DNA from: Actinoalloteichus caeruleus DSM 43889
GTDB lineage: Bacteria > Actinomycetota > Actinomycetes > Mycobacteriales > Pseudonocardiaceae
Direction of reading: 5' to 3'
DNA: 64,000 nt
Assembly: GCF_000429185.2 (NCBI RefSeq)
Contig: NZ_AUBJ02000001.1
Span: forward strand, 5,890,001 to 5,954,000
Shown here: positions 17,294-27,781 of the stretch, in pieces
Layout of the letters: each line of letters begins with the position of its first letter
Numbering within the stretch: position 1 is the first letter of the stretch
Notes under the pieces: model-generated
The model's database searches: none
What the model saw: only the letters and a program-made list of their open reading frames with translations
What the model was told of the DNA's origin: nothing
Translations under genes and position numbers: made by a program

Positions 17294-18141
17294 CCGGAAC
17301 TCTCCCTGGTTCGACGTGGAGGGGCACGGCCGCTCACCACGAACACCCCGCGGAACCACAGCCGGTGCGCCGAGTGTATTGCCGCCGGTGGCGCCGATCC
17401 GGGCCGCAACTGGCCACGGGAGCCGGTCGCCTGGCGCCACCGGGGTCGGGTGCCGGGACGGCCCGGGCGTCCGGACGGGTACGGGCCCTGGTCCGCGCGG
17501 GCACCAGGGGTCCTCCCGAGACCCGGACCCCCTTCCCGCCTGGTGGGCGCGCGTCGGGGATCGGGCGGCTCCACCTCAGGGATGTGTGATGCTTCGGGGA
17601 GGAGCACCGGGGGGCGGGGGACGTGGACGCTCGGGCACGAGGACGCCGTGGCGCGGCGAGGGGCGTCGCGTGCTGGTGGTCACGGCGCCGATCCCCACCT
17701 GGTGGTGCGCGACCCGCCAGTCCCGTTCGCCGACCTCCGGCCAAGACGGATCGCCCCACGGCGTGGGCCGGAGCAGGCCACCCTCGACCTCGCGCGTCTC
17801 GCCTCGGGACGTCCGAGGATGACCTCGGCCCTCGGCCCTCGGCATCGGGGTCGGCCCTCGGCGCTCGGCGTCGGCGCTCCGCCGAGGGCCGACGAGACCC
17901 GGCCCGTCCGGTGTTCCGCCCCAACCACGCGCGACCCGCCCTGATCCCGCGCCGGATCATTCGGTGCCGACAGGACGTGGGACGTGCTCCGCGCGGCTGG
18001 TCACGTCGCGCCGCGTCGTGCCACCGTACCGAGCAGCCGAAGGGTGAAGATGCGCTTACCGACATCCTGCCGTCATGTCCGCACCGGGCACTCCACCGAA
18101 CGGGCGGCCCTCCGGGCTCCCCTGTCGCCGGCGGTGGCGCC
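17294..18141. other. gene-free stretch between divergent FAH and cadD genes
   Basis: About 850 bases contain no recognisable gene. Two features stand out: a string of CCTCGGC-like units around 17822-17880 and the perfect inverted repeat listed separately. The region must hold the two divergent promoters. Confidence 0.5.
17850..17893. repeat. 14-base perfect inverted repeat
   Basis: GTCGGCCCTCGGCG (17850-17863) is repeated in reverse complement as CGCCGAGGGCCGAC (17880-17893) with a 16-base spacer. It lies within a run of short CCTCGGC direct repeats. It could be an orphan terminator of a lost gene or a binding site for a dimeric regulator. Confidence 0.6.
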
Positions 18142-18738
18142 GTGAACCTGGGTCTCGTCGGTCAGGCGGTGGGGCTGTTCGTCGTCACGAACATCGACGA
18201 CATCGTGGTGATCGCGTTGTTCTTCGCCCAGGGCGCGGGACGTTCCGGTACCACCCGCACCATCCTCCTCGGCCAGTACCTCGGCTTCTGCGGCATCCTG
18301 ATCGTCTCGGTCGCCGCCGCGCTCGGTGCCACCTTCCTGCCCGACCAGGCGGTGCCCTACCTCGGCCTCCTCCCGCTCCTCCTGGGCGTCAGGGCGGCGG
18401 TGGAGGTGTGGCTGCACCGGGACGACTCGGAGGAGGAGAGGGCCACCGCCCGGACCGGCCCCACCGTCGTGGCGGTGACGGCGGTGACCTTCGCCAACGG
18501 TGGGGACAACATCGGTGTCTACGTGCCCGTCTTCGCCACGGCGGGGGTCGGTGGGACGAGCGTCCACATCGTCGTCTCCCTCGTCCTGTTGGCCCTGTTG
18601 GTCCTGACCGGTCGTCACCTGGCCACCCGCCCGACCGTCGCCAGGGCGTTGGCCCGGTGGGGCCACATCCTGATGCCGGTCGTCCTGATCGCCGTCGGAC
18701 TGGTCATCCTCGTCGAGGGCGGGGCCTTCGGCTTGTAG
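18142..18738 (+). CDS. CadD-family cadmium/cation resistance transporter
   Basis: The 198-residue membrane protein has about five or six helices. The opening NLGLVGQAVGLFVVTNIDDIVVIALFF contains the NIDD motif, and the repeat of it, FANGGDNIGVYVPVF, sits in the second half. This two-fold arrangement is typical of CadD in the LysE superfamily. Known members export or sequester Cd2+. The frame is open for 170 codons upstream, but the conserved protein begins at GTG 18142, which follows GGCGGTGG. No ArsR/CmtR-type metal regulator is encoded next to it, so the ion is not certain. Confidence 0.85.
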   Translation: MNLGLVGQAVGLFVVTNIDDIVVIALFFAQGAGRSGTTRTILLGQYLGFCGILIVSVAAALGATFLPDQAVPYLGLLPLLLGVRAAVEVWLHRDDSEEERATARTGPTVVAVTAVTFANGGDNIGVYVPVFATAGVGGTSVHIVVSLVLLALLVLTGRHLATRPTVARALARWGHILMPVVLIAVGLVILVEGGAFGL

Positions 18739-19121
18739 GGCGTCGTCGGGAGGACCGCGGCGGGGACCGCACGGCATCCACTCGCCGGCCAGCGCCCCAC
18801 CCGCCGACCCGTCGCGCGCCCGCACCCGGCGAACTCGACAGGCCCGCCGTGCCGCCGTGGCCGGACGATCACGTCACGTGGGCCGGTGACGACCAGCGGG
18901 ACCCGCTCGTCCAGCTACCCCGGTGGTTCAGCGCACCCGTCAGGCGAGTGCGCGCGCCGTAGGAAGGGCGTGCCGGGGTCAGCGGACCGGACCCGGTGCC
19001 GTCCGGAGCGAGCCCGTTGGGACGCGTCCGTGCCGGTCAGCGGCGTCCCTGCCCACCCCGCACCCGTTGGGGGCGCCGCACGGGGGCGGGAGACAGGGAA
19101 GCGACGACCTCGATTCCGGCT
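18739..19121. other. gene-free stretch downstream of cadD
   Basis: No gene, repeat or hairpin worth reporting was seen between the cadD stop and the carboxylesterase remnant. Confidence 0.45.
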
Positions 19122-19720
19122 TCAGCCGGTGGATTCCGCGACCAGCGCCCGGAAGTCGCGGTGGCAGGTCTCGACCGGGTTCCCGTGGTGACGTCCTCGG
19201 CGCCGAACACCAGCGACCGCCCACCCGGCGTCCACGGCGCCACCGGCGCCCGTCCCGTCCCCGCGAAGCCCGCCCAGACCTCGATCACCCGGGAGGCGGT
19301 CTCCCGCTGCGCCGGAGTCAGCGGAACGTGGTTGCCCTCGATGTCGAGGGGTTGGCTGGCCATGTCGAACAGGTAGGGCAGTTCAGCGGAGTGCGCCGCG
19401 CCGGGCTTCGGGGCGCGCCGTCGAGGAGCGGCAGCGGGGCCGGCGCGGCGCGGTCGGCGAACTCGTGGGCGTGGACGTCGGTGTTTCTCGGACATCACGT
19501 CGTTGGCGTGCGATCGCGGACAGGCGAGGGCGCGGTCGGTGCGCACCGCCGACCAGGCCTCGGTGTCGTCGGCGAAGGACTCCACCGGGTACTCGGCGAG
19601 CACGGCCTCGGCCCGCGCCCCGAAGGACTCGCGGATCGCGGGTTCGTAGGGGCCGGGGACGCGCGGAGCGCCGCCGCGACACCGGCGGCGGCTCGTGGTG
19701 ACCGGTGGATTCGCTGTCGT
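19122..19720 (-). pseudogene. decayed type-B carboxylesterase, C-terminal third only
   Basis: Reading the minus strand, pieces of a carboxylesterase C-terminus appear in order but in different frames. First comes YEPAIRESFGARAEAVLAEY...SAVRTDRALACP. Next is TDVHAHEFADRAAPAPLPL in a second frame. Then GAAHSAELPYLFDM...LTPAQRETASRVIEVWAGFA in a third. Last is HRDFRALVAESTG before a TGA at 19122. The HSAELPYLF segment contains the place of the catalytic His. At least three frameshifts are needed, and the N-terminal two thirds with the nucleophile Ser are missing. Family members are about 480-520 residues. It is therefore a dead gene, not an assembly slip. Confidence 0.75.
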
Positions 19721-20100
19721 CCACCGTGTGGCCACCGGCGGCGGCGCACACCCTACGAACGTCGGTACCCGGTTGAACCAACGTCGGTCGCTGCCATTCC
19801 CGCCCAGGAGAAGCCCCGGTCAGGGTCGCCGGCGGCGGAGCGGGCGGAGACGGTCCCTCGGTTCGGAGTGGCGCGGGGCTCCGCTGGAGATGGGCGGGTG
19901 CGCGGAGCCGCGCCCCGCCCGGTGTTCGCGGTGGCCGGCCTGGGGGAGGAGCGAGGAGGTCCGGCGCGTACCCCGGACCGTGGTCGGTCGGGGGCGGTGA
20001 CGGCGTCCACCCGGGAACCCGCTCCCTCGACTCCGGTCGGGCGGGGAGCGGGCACCACTCCGGCGAGGAGGGCCCCCACCAGCCGTCCGCGTCGTGCCGA
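19721..20100. other. gene-free stretch
   Basis: No recognisable coding segment was found. Part of it may be highly decayed upstream sequence of the carboxylesterase remnant, but no family motif was seen. Confidence 0.4.
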
Positions 20101-20766
20101 TCAGGGGTCGGTGCTGAGCGCGCGGATCAGAGCCGCCGCCCGTCCGAGGTGGGCGATCTCCGCGTCCCCCTGGTTCGGATCGGCGCCGCGCGCCGCAACC
20201 GCCTCCTCCAACGCCACCAGGGCGTCCCGGCGGGAGTGGGCGAGGAACGCCGGGAGGACCGCACGGGCGATGCCCGCCAACGCGCCGCCCCCGTCCACGG
20301 CGACCTGCGCCAGGATCACGGCTGAGAGCGCGATGTCCAGGCCGGGCGGGCCCTCCGTCGTGTTGCGCCAGTCGATGACCACCGGACCCCGCGCCGCGAG
20401 CACCACGTTGCCCGGGTGCAGGTCGCCGTGGCGGATCCGCCAGTCCGGTTCGGTCGAGACCCGGGGCGGCAGCGTGTGCAGCCGCGCCTGGAGGTCGGCG
20501 AGTTCGCGGCCCGCGTCGTCCGCGCTGACCAGACCGTCGACCACGGCCTGGAGCAGGGTCGGGCCGTCCAGTCGCTCCAGCACCAGGTCGGCGTGGTCCA
20601 CCCGGTGGACCCGGGGCACCGGGTATCCGAGCTTCCCGAGGTGCGCCATGACCGCTGCCTCGGGCGCCGCATCCGTACCCGCGCGGTAGCGGCGCAGGAC
20701 GCGGCGGTCGTCGAGGGCGAAGACGTCCGCGTCGCGGCCGGCCGCGAGGAACACCGGGATTCCCAC
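20101..20766 (-). CDS. phosphotransferase family protein (APH/choline-kinase fold)
   Basis: From GTG 20766 the product is 221 residues. A short N-lobe (FLAAGRDADVFALDDRRVLRRYR) leads into the catalytic loop WRIRHGDLHPGNVVL (HGDxxxxN) and the metal-binding loop PVVIDWRNTTEGPPGLDIA, the signature of the aminoglycoside phosphotransferase/choline kinase fold. It should move the gamma-phosphate of ATP to a small hydroxylated molecule. The family is broad, so antibiotic resistance should not be assumed. An alternative GTG start at 20817 adds 17 residues. The upstream gene (20967) is divergent. Confidence 0.82.
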   Translation of the reverse strand: MGIPVFLAAGRDADVFALDDRRVLRRYRAGTDAAPEAAVMAHLGKLGYPVPRVHRVDHADLVLERLDGPTLLQAVVDGLVSADDAGRELADLQARLHTLPPRVSTEPDWRIRHGDLHPGNVVLAARGPVVIDWRNTTEGPPGLDIALSAVILAQVAVDGGGALAGIARAVLPAFLAHSRRDALVALEEAVAARGADPNQGDAEIAHLGRAAALIRALSTDP

Positions 20767-20966
20767 CCGGATGACCCTAACCCCGGGCCACGCCGGGACG
20801 TGGTCCGAACCGGGCACTCCACCAGCCCCGCCGCACCGACCCGGCCCGTGCCAGCCCCTGGGATGTCCCGACCCCGCCGGGGACTTCGCGGAACCGCCGC
20901 TCCTCGCGCCACCCCACCGCTAAGCTCCTTGTGACGGGGGTCACCTCAAGCTTCGGGGGTAGCTGG

Positions 20967-23900
20967 GTGAAGGCTGACGAGGGATCGTTCGACGCGGGGG
21001 ACGAGGAACCGGAGGGCCGGGCCGCGACCGGCGGCCACGGGCACGCCGGCACCGGGGATGGGATCGGGCGCGGCTCCGACCACGACCACGCCACCGGCGA
21101 AGATGGGTGGCACCTCCCGTCGCCCGCCGCGCCCACCCCCGCCAGCGACCACCCCCTCGCACGCCCGGACCCGTCGTCCACCGAGCGAGCTCGTCGCGAC
21201 CGGCGCCACGCCGGACGCACGGGGAACCAGGAGACCGGTGAGCGCCCCGGAAGCGGTGAGCGGACCGAGAACGACGACAACCACCTGGCCGGCGACGTCT
21301 CGCGCGACGTCCCCCGTGAGCAGGAGAGCCCAGCGCACGCGGCGGCCAGGAACGGGGTGCGTCGCTGGTTCGGCCGCTCCTCGGCACGCTCCGGTCTCCG
21401 CCGGCTCGGTCCACCAGCGATCGCGGCGACCCTGACCGCCTGCGCCCTCGCGCCCGTCGCCGCCCCCGCCCTCGGGTTGGCCGGCGGAGCCGTCGCGGGC
21501 GCACTGGTCGACCTCCTCGGTGGGCTCGGCAGCGACTACCTCAGCGACCTCGTCTCCGGCGTCCGGGAACGTGCCGAGAAGGCCGCGCGAGGCGCGGACT
21601 CCGATGAGGACGCGCCGGAGTCGGAGCGGAAGCCAACGACCGCCGACGGCGGAGCCACGGCCGTGGACCCCGACCTCCTCCGAGAACTGCTCGCCGTCGA
21701 ACTGGAACGCCGGCTGGCCGTCGGCGGTGAGGAGGCGGCGGCGCTGCGCCGGGAGATGGCCGCCGTCCTCCGTTCGGTCGACGCCGTCGGTGTGGCGCTG
21801 GAAGCCGCCGTGCGCGCCGAAGCCCGGGAGACGCGTCAGGACGTCGTCGCGGCGCTGCTCTCCCTCGGCGCGGAGTTCCGCGAGTTCCACTGGATGATCA
21901 GCGGCGCGCGGGAAGCGCTCCTCGACATGCAGCGGCAGCTCACCGACCAGACCTCCGCCCAGCGGCGGCACATCCTGCTCACCGAGCGGTCCCTGTACGA
22001 ACTCACCGCGCTGCGCGCCGAACTGGCCGGCGCGCCCACCCCCGCCGAGGAGGGCGAGCACCCGCCCGCCCCGGTCCACGACCGTTCCTCCCGAGACGCC
22101 TGCCCGCCCGAACCCTGCCCGTACCCGGGCCTGGCCCCGTTCGAGGCGCACGACGCCCGGTGGTTCTTCGGACGGGAGCGGTTGACCGCCATGCTCGTCG
22201 GCCGGCTCGCGGCCACTGCGGACAACGGGGGACCGGTGTTGGTCCTCGGGCCCTCCGGCAGCGGAAAATCGTCGCTGATCCGCGCGGGTCTGGCCCGAGC
22301 GGTCGCCCGAGGTGACCTCCCGTTCCCCGGTTCCCGGAGGTGGCGTCCCCGGCTGGTCCGCCCCGGGGCGGACCCGGTGCTCCGGCTCGCGGAACAGCTC
22401 ACGTCGGCCGCCGCCGGCTCCGACTCCCCGGGACTGGACTGGCCGGTCACCCGGATCCGACGCCGACTCGGTGAGGAACCCGGCTCGGTGCGTCGTGCGC
22501 TGGACGCCACGACCTCTGACGGGACCGGGCGCGTCCTGCTCGTCGTCGACCAGGCCGAGGAGCTGTTCACCCAGGCCAACGCCGTCGACCGCGCCCGCTT
22601 CCTCGACGCGCTGGCCGCCCTCACCGAGGCGCACGACGGGGGCGGTGGCGCTCCGGTGCTCGCCGTCGTCGGGCTCCGCGCCGACCACGTGCGTCGCTGC
22701 GTCGACCACCCCCTCCTGCTCACCGCGCTGGAACGGACCACGCTCGCGGTCGAACCCATGCGACCAGCGGAGTTGGCGCGGTCCGTGCTGGGTCCGGCCG
22801 AGGCGGTGGGGTTGCGCGTCGAGCCGGGCCTGGTGGACCTGCTGCTCGCGGATCTCGGGACGGCTCACCGGTCCGGGGAACCCGGGACGCTCCCGCACCT
22901 GGGGCACGCCCTGCGGGAGACCTGGCGGCGGCGGGAGGGGAACACGCTCACCGTCGCCGGCTACCGGGACGCCGGCGGTGTCTCCGGCGCGATCAGCGGC
23001 GCCGCCGAGTCCTGCTACCAACGGCTGTCCCCCGACCAGCGGCGCCTCGTCCGGCGCCTGTTCACCGAGCTGGTCACCGTGTCCGGCGACGCGGAACCCC
23101 ATCGGCGGCGCCGGGGGCGCGCCGAGCTGGTTGAGGCGTGGGAACCCAGCGGCTCCTGGGACCCGGAGGTGCTGGACGGCCTGGTGGAGGCCCGCCTCGT
23201 CACCGTGGGGGAGGACTCGGTCGAGATCAGCCATGAGGTCCTGCCACGGTCCTGGGACCGCCTGCGCGCCTGGCTCGCCGAGGACCGCGAGGAACTGGTC
23301 CTGCGCGGCCGCCTCTCCGTCGCCGCCCGCGACTGGGACGGCGGTGGCCGGCCCCCGGACTCGTTGTGGCGGGGTACCCAGTTGGCGGTGGTGCGGGCGT
23401 GGGTGGGGGAGCGGCCCCGATCGCGGTTACCCGGCCGGCGGCTGCGGGGCCGCCGGTCCACCGAGGACTCCTCCCGCCCTCCCCGGTGGGGCTGCCGCCG
23501 GTCGAGGCGGACTTCGTCCGAGCGTCGGTCCGCCTCGACCGGCGACGCGACCGGGCCAGGGTGGGGGTCGTGGTCGGCCTCGTCGCCCTGCTCGTGGCGG
23601 CCCTCACCGGGGCAGGGGTGGCGGTGGTGCAACTGCGGACCTCCACGGTGCTCGCCGCCGAGGCGCTGTCCCGCCAGTACGCGGCCCAGGCGGCGCTCGA
23701 CGAGGCGACCCAGCAACGTCGCGCCCAGCTGGGTGCGCTCGCCGCCTGGCGGGCCAGCCCGACCGTGGAGGCGAGGAGCGCGTTGTTCTCCCAGGTGCTG
23801 AACCCGTTACGAGGACCGCTGACCGGTCAGGGCGCGGCGGTGAGCGGGGAGGTGGTGCTGTGGAACGTCGCGGACCGGACCGAACGCACCCGGCTCCGCG

Positions 23901-25684
23901 TGACCGACAGCGGCGTCTACCGGGTCGTGCTGTCCCCGGACGGCGACCAGGTGGTCACCACGGACCTGGACCCGGGAGGTGGGCTGGCCGCCTGGGACGC
24001 GGCCGGCGGGAACCCGCGCTGGCGGGGTGGCCCGGGGACCAGTGAGCTCGCCTACCGGCCCTCGGGAGACCTGCTCGCGAGCGCGGACGCCGACAACGTG
24101 GTGCGGCTGCGCGATCCCGCCACCGGCCAGGTGGTCGACGAGGCGACCGCGCACGAGGACCTGGTGACCGGGATGGCGTTCAGCATGGACGGGTCCCGAC
24201 TGGCCACCGGCGATCTCGTCGGCGAGATCGTGGTCCGGGACCTGCCCGGGAGTCGGGAACTGGTGCGGGTGCGCCCGACCGGCGCGGCGATCAGCGGGGT
24301 ATCCCTCAACGAGGACGGCACCCGGCTGGTGACCGCGTCCCTGGACGGGATGGTCCGGTACTGGGACGTCGACACCGGTCTCGAACTGTTCGCACGGGAC
24401 AACTCGGAGGATCCCGCGACCGCTGTCAGCCACCTGCCGGGAGACGGGATCGTGGTCACCGGGCACGTGAGCGGTCGACTGCGGGTGACCGTCGTCGGAT
24501 CCTGGGAGTCGAACGTCCTGGGCACCGCGCGGGGTGTGGGCGGAGTGCGGGCCCTGGCGTCGTCCCCGTCGACCGGAGCGGTGGTCTGGGCCGGGGGCAC
24601 CGGGGACGCCGTGGTCCACGACCACCAGGGCACCGTCCTCCTCGGGCACGAGGGCGCCGCCGGCTGCGTGGACTTCGACCCGACGGGGACCACGCTCGCC
24701 ACCACTGCCGGCGACGCCCGCGTCCGGGTGTGGGACCACGCCACGGGACGGCGGACGGGGGCCGTCGACCTGGGGCCCTCCGCGCGCCCCCACTGCGTCG
24801 CCGTGGACCCCGGTGGCCGGCGCCTCGCCACCGGCGGCACCGACCGCGCGCTCCGGCTGTGGGAGCTGGACAGCGGGGAGCAGCTCGCCGAGATCACCCT
24901 GCCCCTGGAGGAGTCGACGGCGGAACCGGCGCACACCCCCGGCGAACCCGCCGTGCTGAGGTTCCGGCCGGACGGGCGCGCCGTGCACACGGCGCTCGCC
25001 CAGTTCGAGGTCGCCGAGCCGGACGAGGCGGAACCCGGAGTGCTCACCTGGTATCCGGACACCGGTGCCCTGCGCGCCCACGACGTCCGGGGCACGACCG
25101 GTGCCCTGGACCTGCACCCGTGGGGCACGCTGCTCGCGGTGGGCAGGCTCGACGGCACCATCGCCCTGCTCGAGTCCGGGACGGGAGAACGCCGAGGTGA
25201 CCTGGGGGAAGCGGCGGTCAGCCAGTCGGGCGTGGTCGGGACCAGTCTCGTCTCGACACTGCGTTTCAGCCCGGACGGGACCTTGTTGGCGGCCACGCGC
25301 GCCGACGACCGGGTCTCCGTCTGGGACTGGGGGCGAGGCGAACTCGTCCACGAGCTCGCGACGTCCGCCGGCGCCAGGGCGACGGCCTTCAGCCCGGACG
25401 GTTCGCTGCTCGCCGTCGGTGGTGTCGACGCCGTGATCCGGCTCTGGCGGACCGACACCTGGGAGCCGTACGCGGTGCTCGACCGGCACGACGCGGCGGT
25501 GAACGACCTGGCGTTCAGCCCCGACGGCCGCACCCTGGCGAGTACCAGCGACGACGGTCGGGTCCTGCTCTGGCCGACCAGCGTGGACCAGGCCACGGAA
25601 CGGCTCTGCTCCACGGTGGTGGACGCCCAGTTCGGATCCGACTGGCGGCGGTGGTTCCCGGACCTCGACGACACACCCTGCTAG
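20967..25684 (+). CDS. STAND-type NTPase with C-terminal WD40 propellers, apparent frameshift near 23410
   Basis: The N-terminal half (20967 to about 23410) encodes a Gly/Asp-rich lead, then a Gly/Ala-rich possibly membrane-active stretch (APALGLAGGAVAGALVDLLG), a helical region, and an nSTAND domain. That domain opens CPYPGLAPFEAHDARWFFGR, has Walker A GPSGSGKSS (about 22250) and Walker B LLVVDQAEELF (about 22535). After WRGTQLAVVRAWVG the meaningful frame moves back one base. The continuation has PPVEADFVRAS, a membrane helix (VVVGLVALLVAALTGAGVAV), a helical segment, and more than ten WD40 units such as VRVWDHATG, LRLWELDSG and VSVWDWGRG. One extra base in the G5 run of GTGGGGGAG near 23410 would give one protein of about 1,570 residues. 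Such proteins are signal sensors, some in phage defence; no partner effector is adjacent. GTG 20967 follows GGGGGT. Confidence 0.82.
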
Positions 25685-26088
25685 TCGGCCGTCCGGGCCC
25701 CGGCGGCGGCGTCCTCGTCCTGGGCCGGGCCGTCGTTACCTCCAGTGGGTGGCCTGGAACCACTCGAAGGTGGTGAAAGTGGGGTGCGGTGATGATGTCG
25801 TGCTGCCGTCCCTCGGCAACGCTGCCATGATCACGCGCGGCGGACGGAGTTCCGAGCACTCCCCGCGCGACAGGGCCGACGATTCCCGAGGGCGCACGAC
25901 GACCGGGGGCGGACGCCCCATCCTCCGTCGCGCGGACGGCGTCGGTCCGGGAGACCCGGAGTGGACGCCGGTGCGCCGCCGGACGCGGGCGGACCACATC
26001 GACGAGACGTGTCGGGTGTCCGCGTCAACCAGCGGTCGACCGGATCCCGTTCGCCGGTCCGCGACCATGCCACCTCCTGAGGGGAGCC
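25685..26088. other. gene-free stretch
   Basis: Between the STAND gene and the next small gene nothing recognisable was found on either strand. Confidence 0.45.
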
Positions 26089-26352
26089 ATGAACCAGTTC
26101 CGTGAGTCGGCCACCACTTCCTGCTCCGAAGCGGGGCCCCGCGAGTCGCTGTCGCTGCACCCCACCACCGTCGCCGCCATCGCTCGCGTGGCGGAGAGCG
26201 AGAACGTCCCCTACACCGAGGCGCTGCGCCGACTCGTGGCCGACGGGCGAGCGATGCACCGGGCACGAGCCAGCGGCGGACGGGTCGTGGTGCGCTACCT
26301 CGACGGCAGGGAGGAACCGCTCCGGGCCGGTGGCGTGCTCGAACCCGCGTGA
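26089..26352 (+). CDS. small protein with ribbon-helix-helix-like segment
   Basis: The 87-residue protein contains ESLSLHPTTVAAIARVAE followed by PYTEALRRLVADGRAM. This is a beta strand and two helices in the spacing of CopG/Arc-type ribbon-helix-helix DNA-binding proteins. The C-terminus (GRVVVRYLDGREEPL) looks like a small beta strand extension. GGGGAGCC precedes the ATG at a normal distance, which supports a real gene. No toxin gene is adjacent, so it is not called an antitoxin. Function is unknown; it could be a small transcription regulator. Confidence 0.6.
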   Translation: MNQFRESATTSCSEAGPRESLSLHPTTVAAIARVAESENVPYTEALRRLVADGRAMHRARASGGRVVVRYLDGREEPLRAGGVLEPA

Positions 26353-26668
26353 CCGGGGAACGGGGGGACCACCGCGGCGGGCTCCGGTCACGAGGTCCCG
26401 CTCCGACCGGACCTCCACGGGCTGTGCGGCGGCACCGGGGTGACGGCGTTCCCCCGCCCGCCCCACGCGGCGGGGCGTCCCACCACCCGGTGGGGCACCG
26501 GGCGGACCGACCTGGCGATGCCCCACCCGTCCCGCAAGCCCGAGGTTCCCGTCGCGGACCACCCGGTGGTCGGTAGTCACCCGTTCAACACCCGGCCAGA
26601 CTGAGGACACGCCGGGGACACGCTGCCGAGGCAGCCTTGTCCCGCACGGGACGGGGAGGGAGCCGAGC
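26353..26668. other. intergenic stretch with a weak hairpin
   Basis: No gene was seen. CCCACC (26479-26484) and GGTGGG (26489-26494) could form a small terminator for the upstream gene. The promoter of the glycerophosphodiesterase gene should lie further right. Confidence 0.4.
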
Positions 26669-27781
26669 ATGCGGTGCTGGACACGGGGACACCCCCGGGC
26701 GTTGGTCGCGCTGACCCTGGCCCTGGGAACGGTCGCGACGGCCACCGGAGTCGCCACGGCGGGCCCCCACGACGCGGGTCCGGTGGAGGCCAGGGCGAGC
26801 GAGGACGTCTTCGACGTCCAGGCCCACCGAGGAGGTCTCGGCCTGCGGGTGGAGGGCACCCTCGACGCCTTCGCCAACGCCCTCGAGCTCGGGGTGTCCA
26901 CGCTGGAACTCGACATCCAGATCACCAGCGACGGCCGGGACGTCGTCACCCACGACCGGCGGATCAGTCCCGCCAAGTGCCAGGACACCGGCCCGGTCCG
27001 ACCGGACGACCCCGACTACCCCTACGTCGGCCGGTACGTCAAGGACCTGACGTTCGCGCAGGTGCGCACCCTGGACTGCGGCTCGCTGACCCTGCCGGAG
27101 CACCCGGGGCAGCAGCCCTCGCCCGGCGCGAGGATGCCCACGTTGGGCGAGGTCTTCGCCCTGGCCCGGCAGTACCGGGCCTGGGACGTCGGTTTCAACA
27201 TCGAGACGAAGGTCGAGGCGGCCGCACCGCACGAGACCGCGCCCCGGGCCGAGTTCGTGCGGGTCGCCGCCCGCGAGATCCGACGGTCCGGTTTCCTCGA
27301 CAACGTGACGGTGCAGAGCTTCGACTGGGGCGCGCTCATGCTGATGGCCCGGGTGGAACCCCGACTGCGGCTGGTCGCCCTCACCCAGCCCGAGTTCCTC
27401 CGCGCCCCGGACGGCGGTCCCTCGCCCTGGCTCGGCGGCCTGGACATCGACGACTTCGACGGCAGCGTCGTCCGGGCGGCGGCGTCGCTCGGGGTCGACG
27501 CGATCTCACCGGTGCACGGCAACCCGCAGAACGGGGCGGTGGACGACCCCGACTACCAGCCCTTCACCACCCGGGAGCTGGTGGAGGAGGCGCACGCCGC
27601 CGGCCTGCGGGTCGTGCCGTGGACGGTGAACGACCAGGCGACCATGCGCAAACTGCTCGACGACGGGGTGGACGGCCTGATCACCGACTACCCGGACCGG
27701 TTGCGTTCGGTGCTGGCCGAACGGGGCCTTCCCCTGCCGGAGTCGTACACCCGGCGCTGGCCGGTGGCACCGACCGGCTGA
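26669..27781 (+). CDS. secreted glycerophosphodiester phosphodiesterase
   Basis: The 370-residue product has a signal peptide (residues 1-32, ending near ATAGP). The GDPD catalytic set is QAHRGG with His53, STLELDIQ with Glu80 and Asp82, and VVTHDR with His95. Later blocks include NIETKVE, VTVQSFDW and GLRVVPWTVND, then DGVDGLITDYPDRL near the end. It should hydrolyse glycerophosphodiesters to glycerol-3-phosphate and an alcohol outside the cell, with Ca2+ or another metal. A GGGGAGGGAGCC stretch precedes the ATG. It stands alone; a role in phospholipid or teichoic acid turnover is possible. Confidence 0.92.
   Translation: MRCWTRGHPRALVALTLALGTVATATGVATAGPHDAGPVEARASEDVFDVQAHRGGLGLRVEGTLDAFANALELGVSTLELDIQITSDGRDVVTHDRRISPAKCQDTGPVRPDDPDYPYVGRYVKDLTFAQVRTLDCGSLTLPEHPGQQPSPGARMPTLGEVFALARQYRAWDVGFNIETKVEAAAPHETAPRAEFVRVAAREIRRSGFLDNVTVQSFDWGALMLMARVEPRLRLVALTQPEFLRAPDGGPSPWLGGLDIDDFDGSVVRAAASLGVDAISPVHGNPQNGAVDDPDYQPFTTRELVEEAHAAGLRVVPWTVNDQATMRKLLDDGVDGLITDYPDRLRSVLAERGLPLPESYTRRWPVAPTG

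Noticed and set aside
20101-20817. Aminoglycoside resistance gene
   Set aside because: Only the general phosphotransferase signature is present; the family has many non-resistance members and there is no supporting context.
20946-23234. A 762-codon minus-strand frame opposite the STAND NTPase
   Set aside because: No family motif; it mirrors the codon bias of the plus-strand gene, which has Walker A and B motifs.
26089-26352. Antitoxin of a toxin-antitoxin pair
   Set aside because: The RHH-like segment suggested it, but no toxin-like frame follows or precedes it with a ribosome site.
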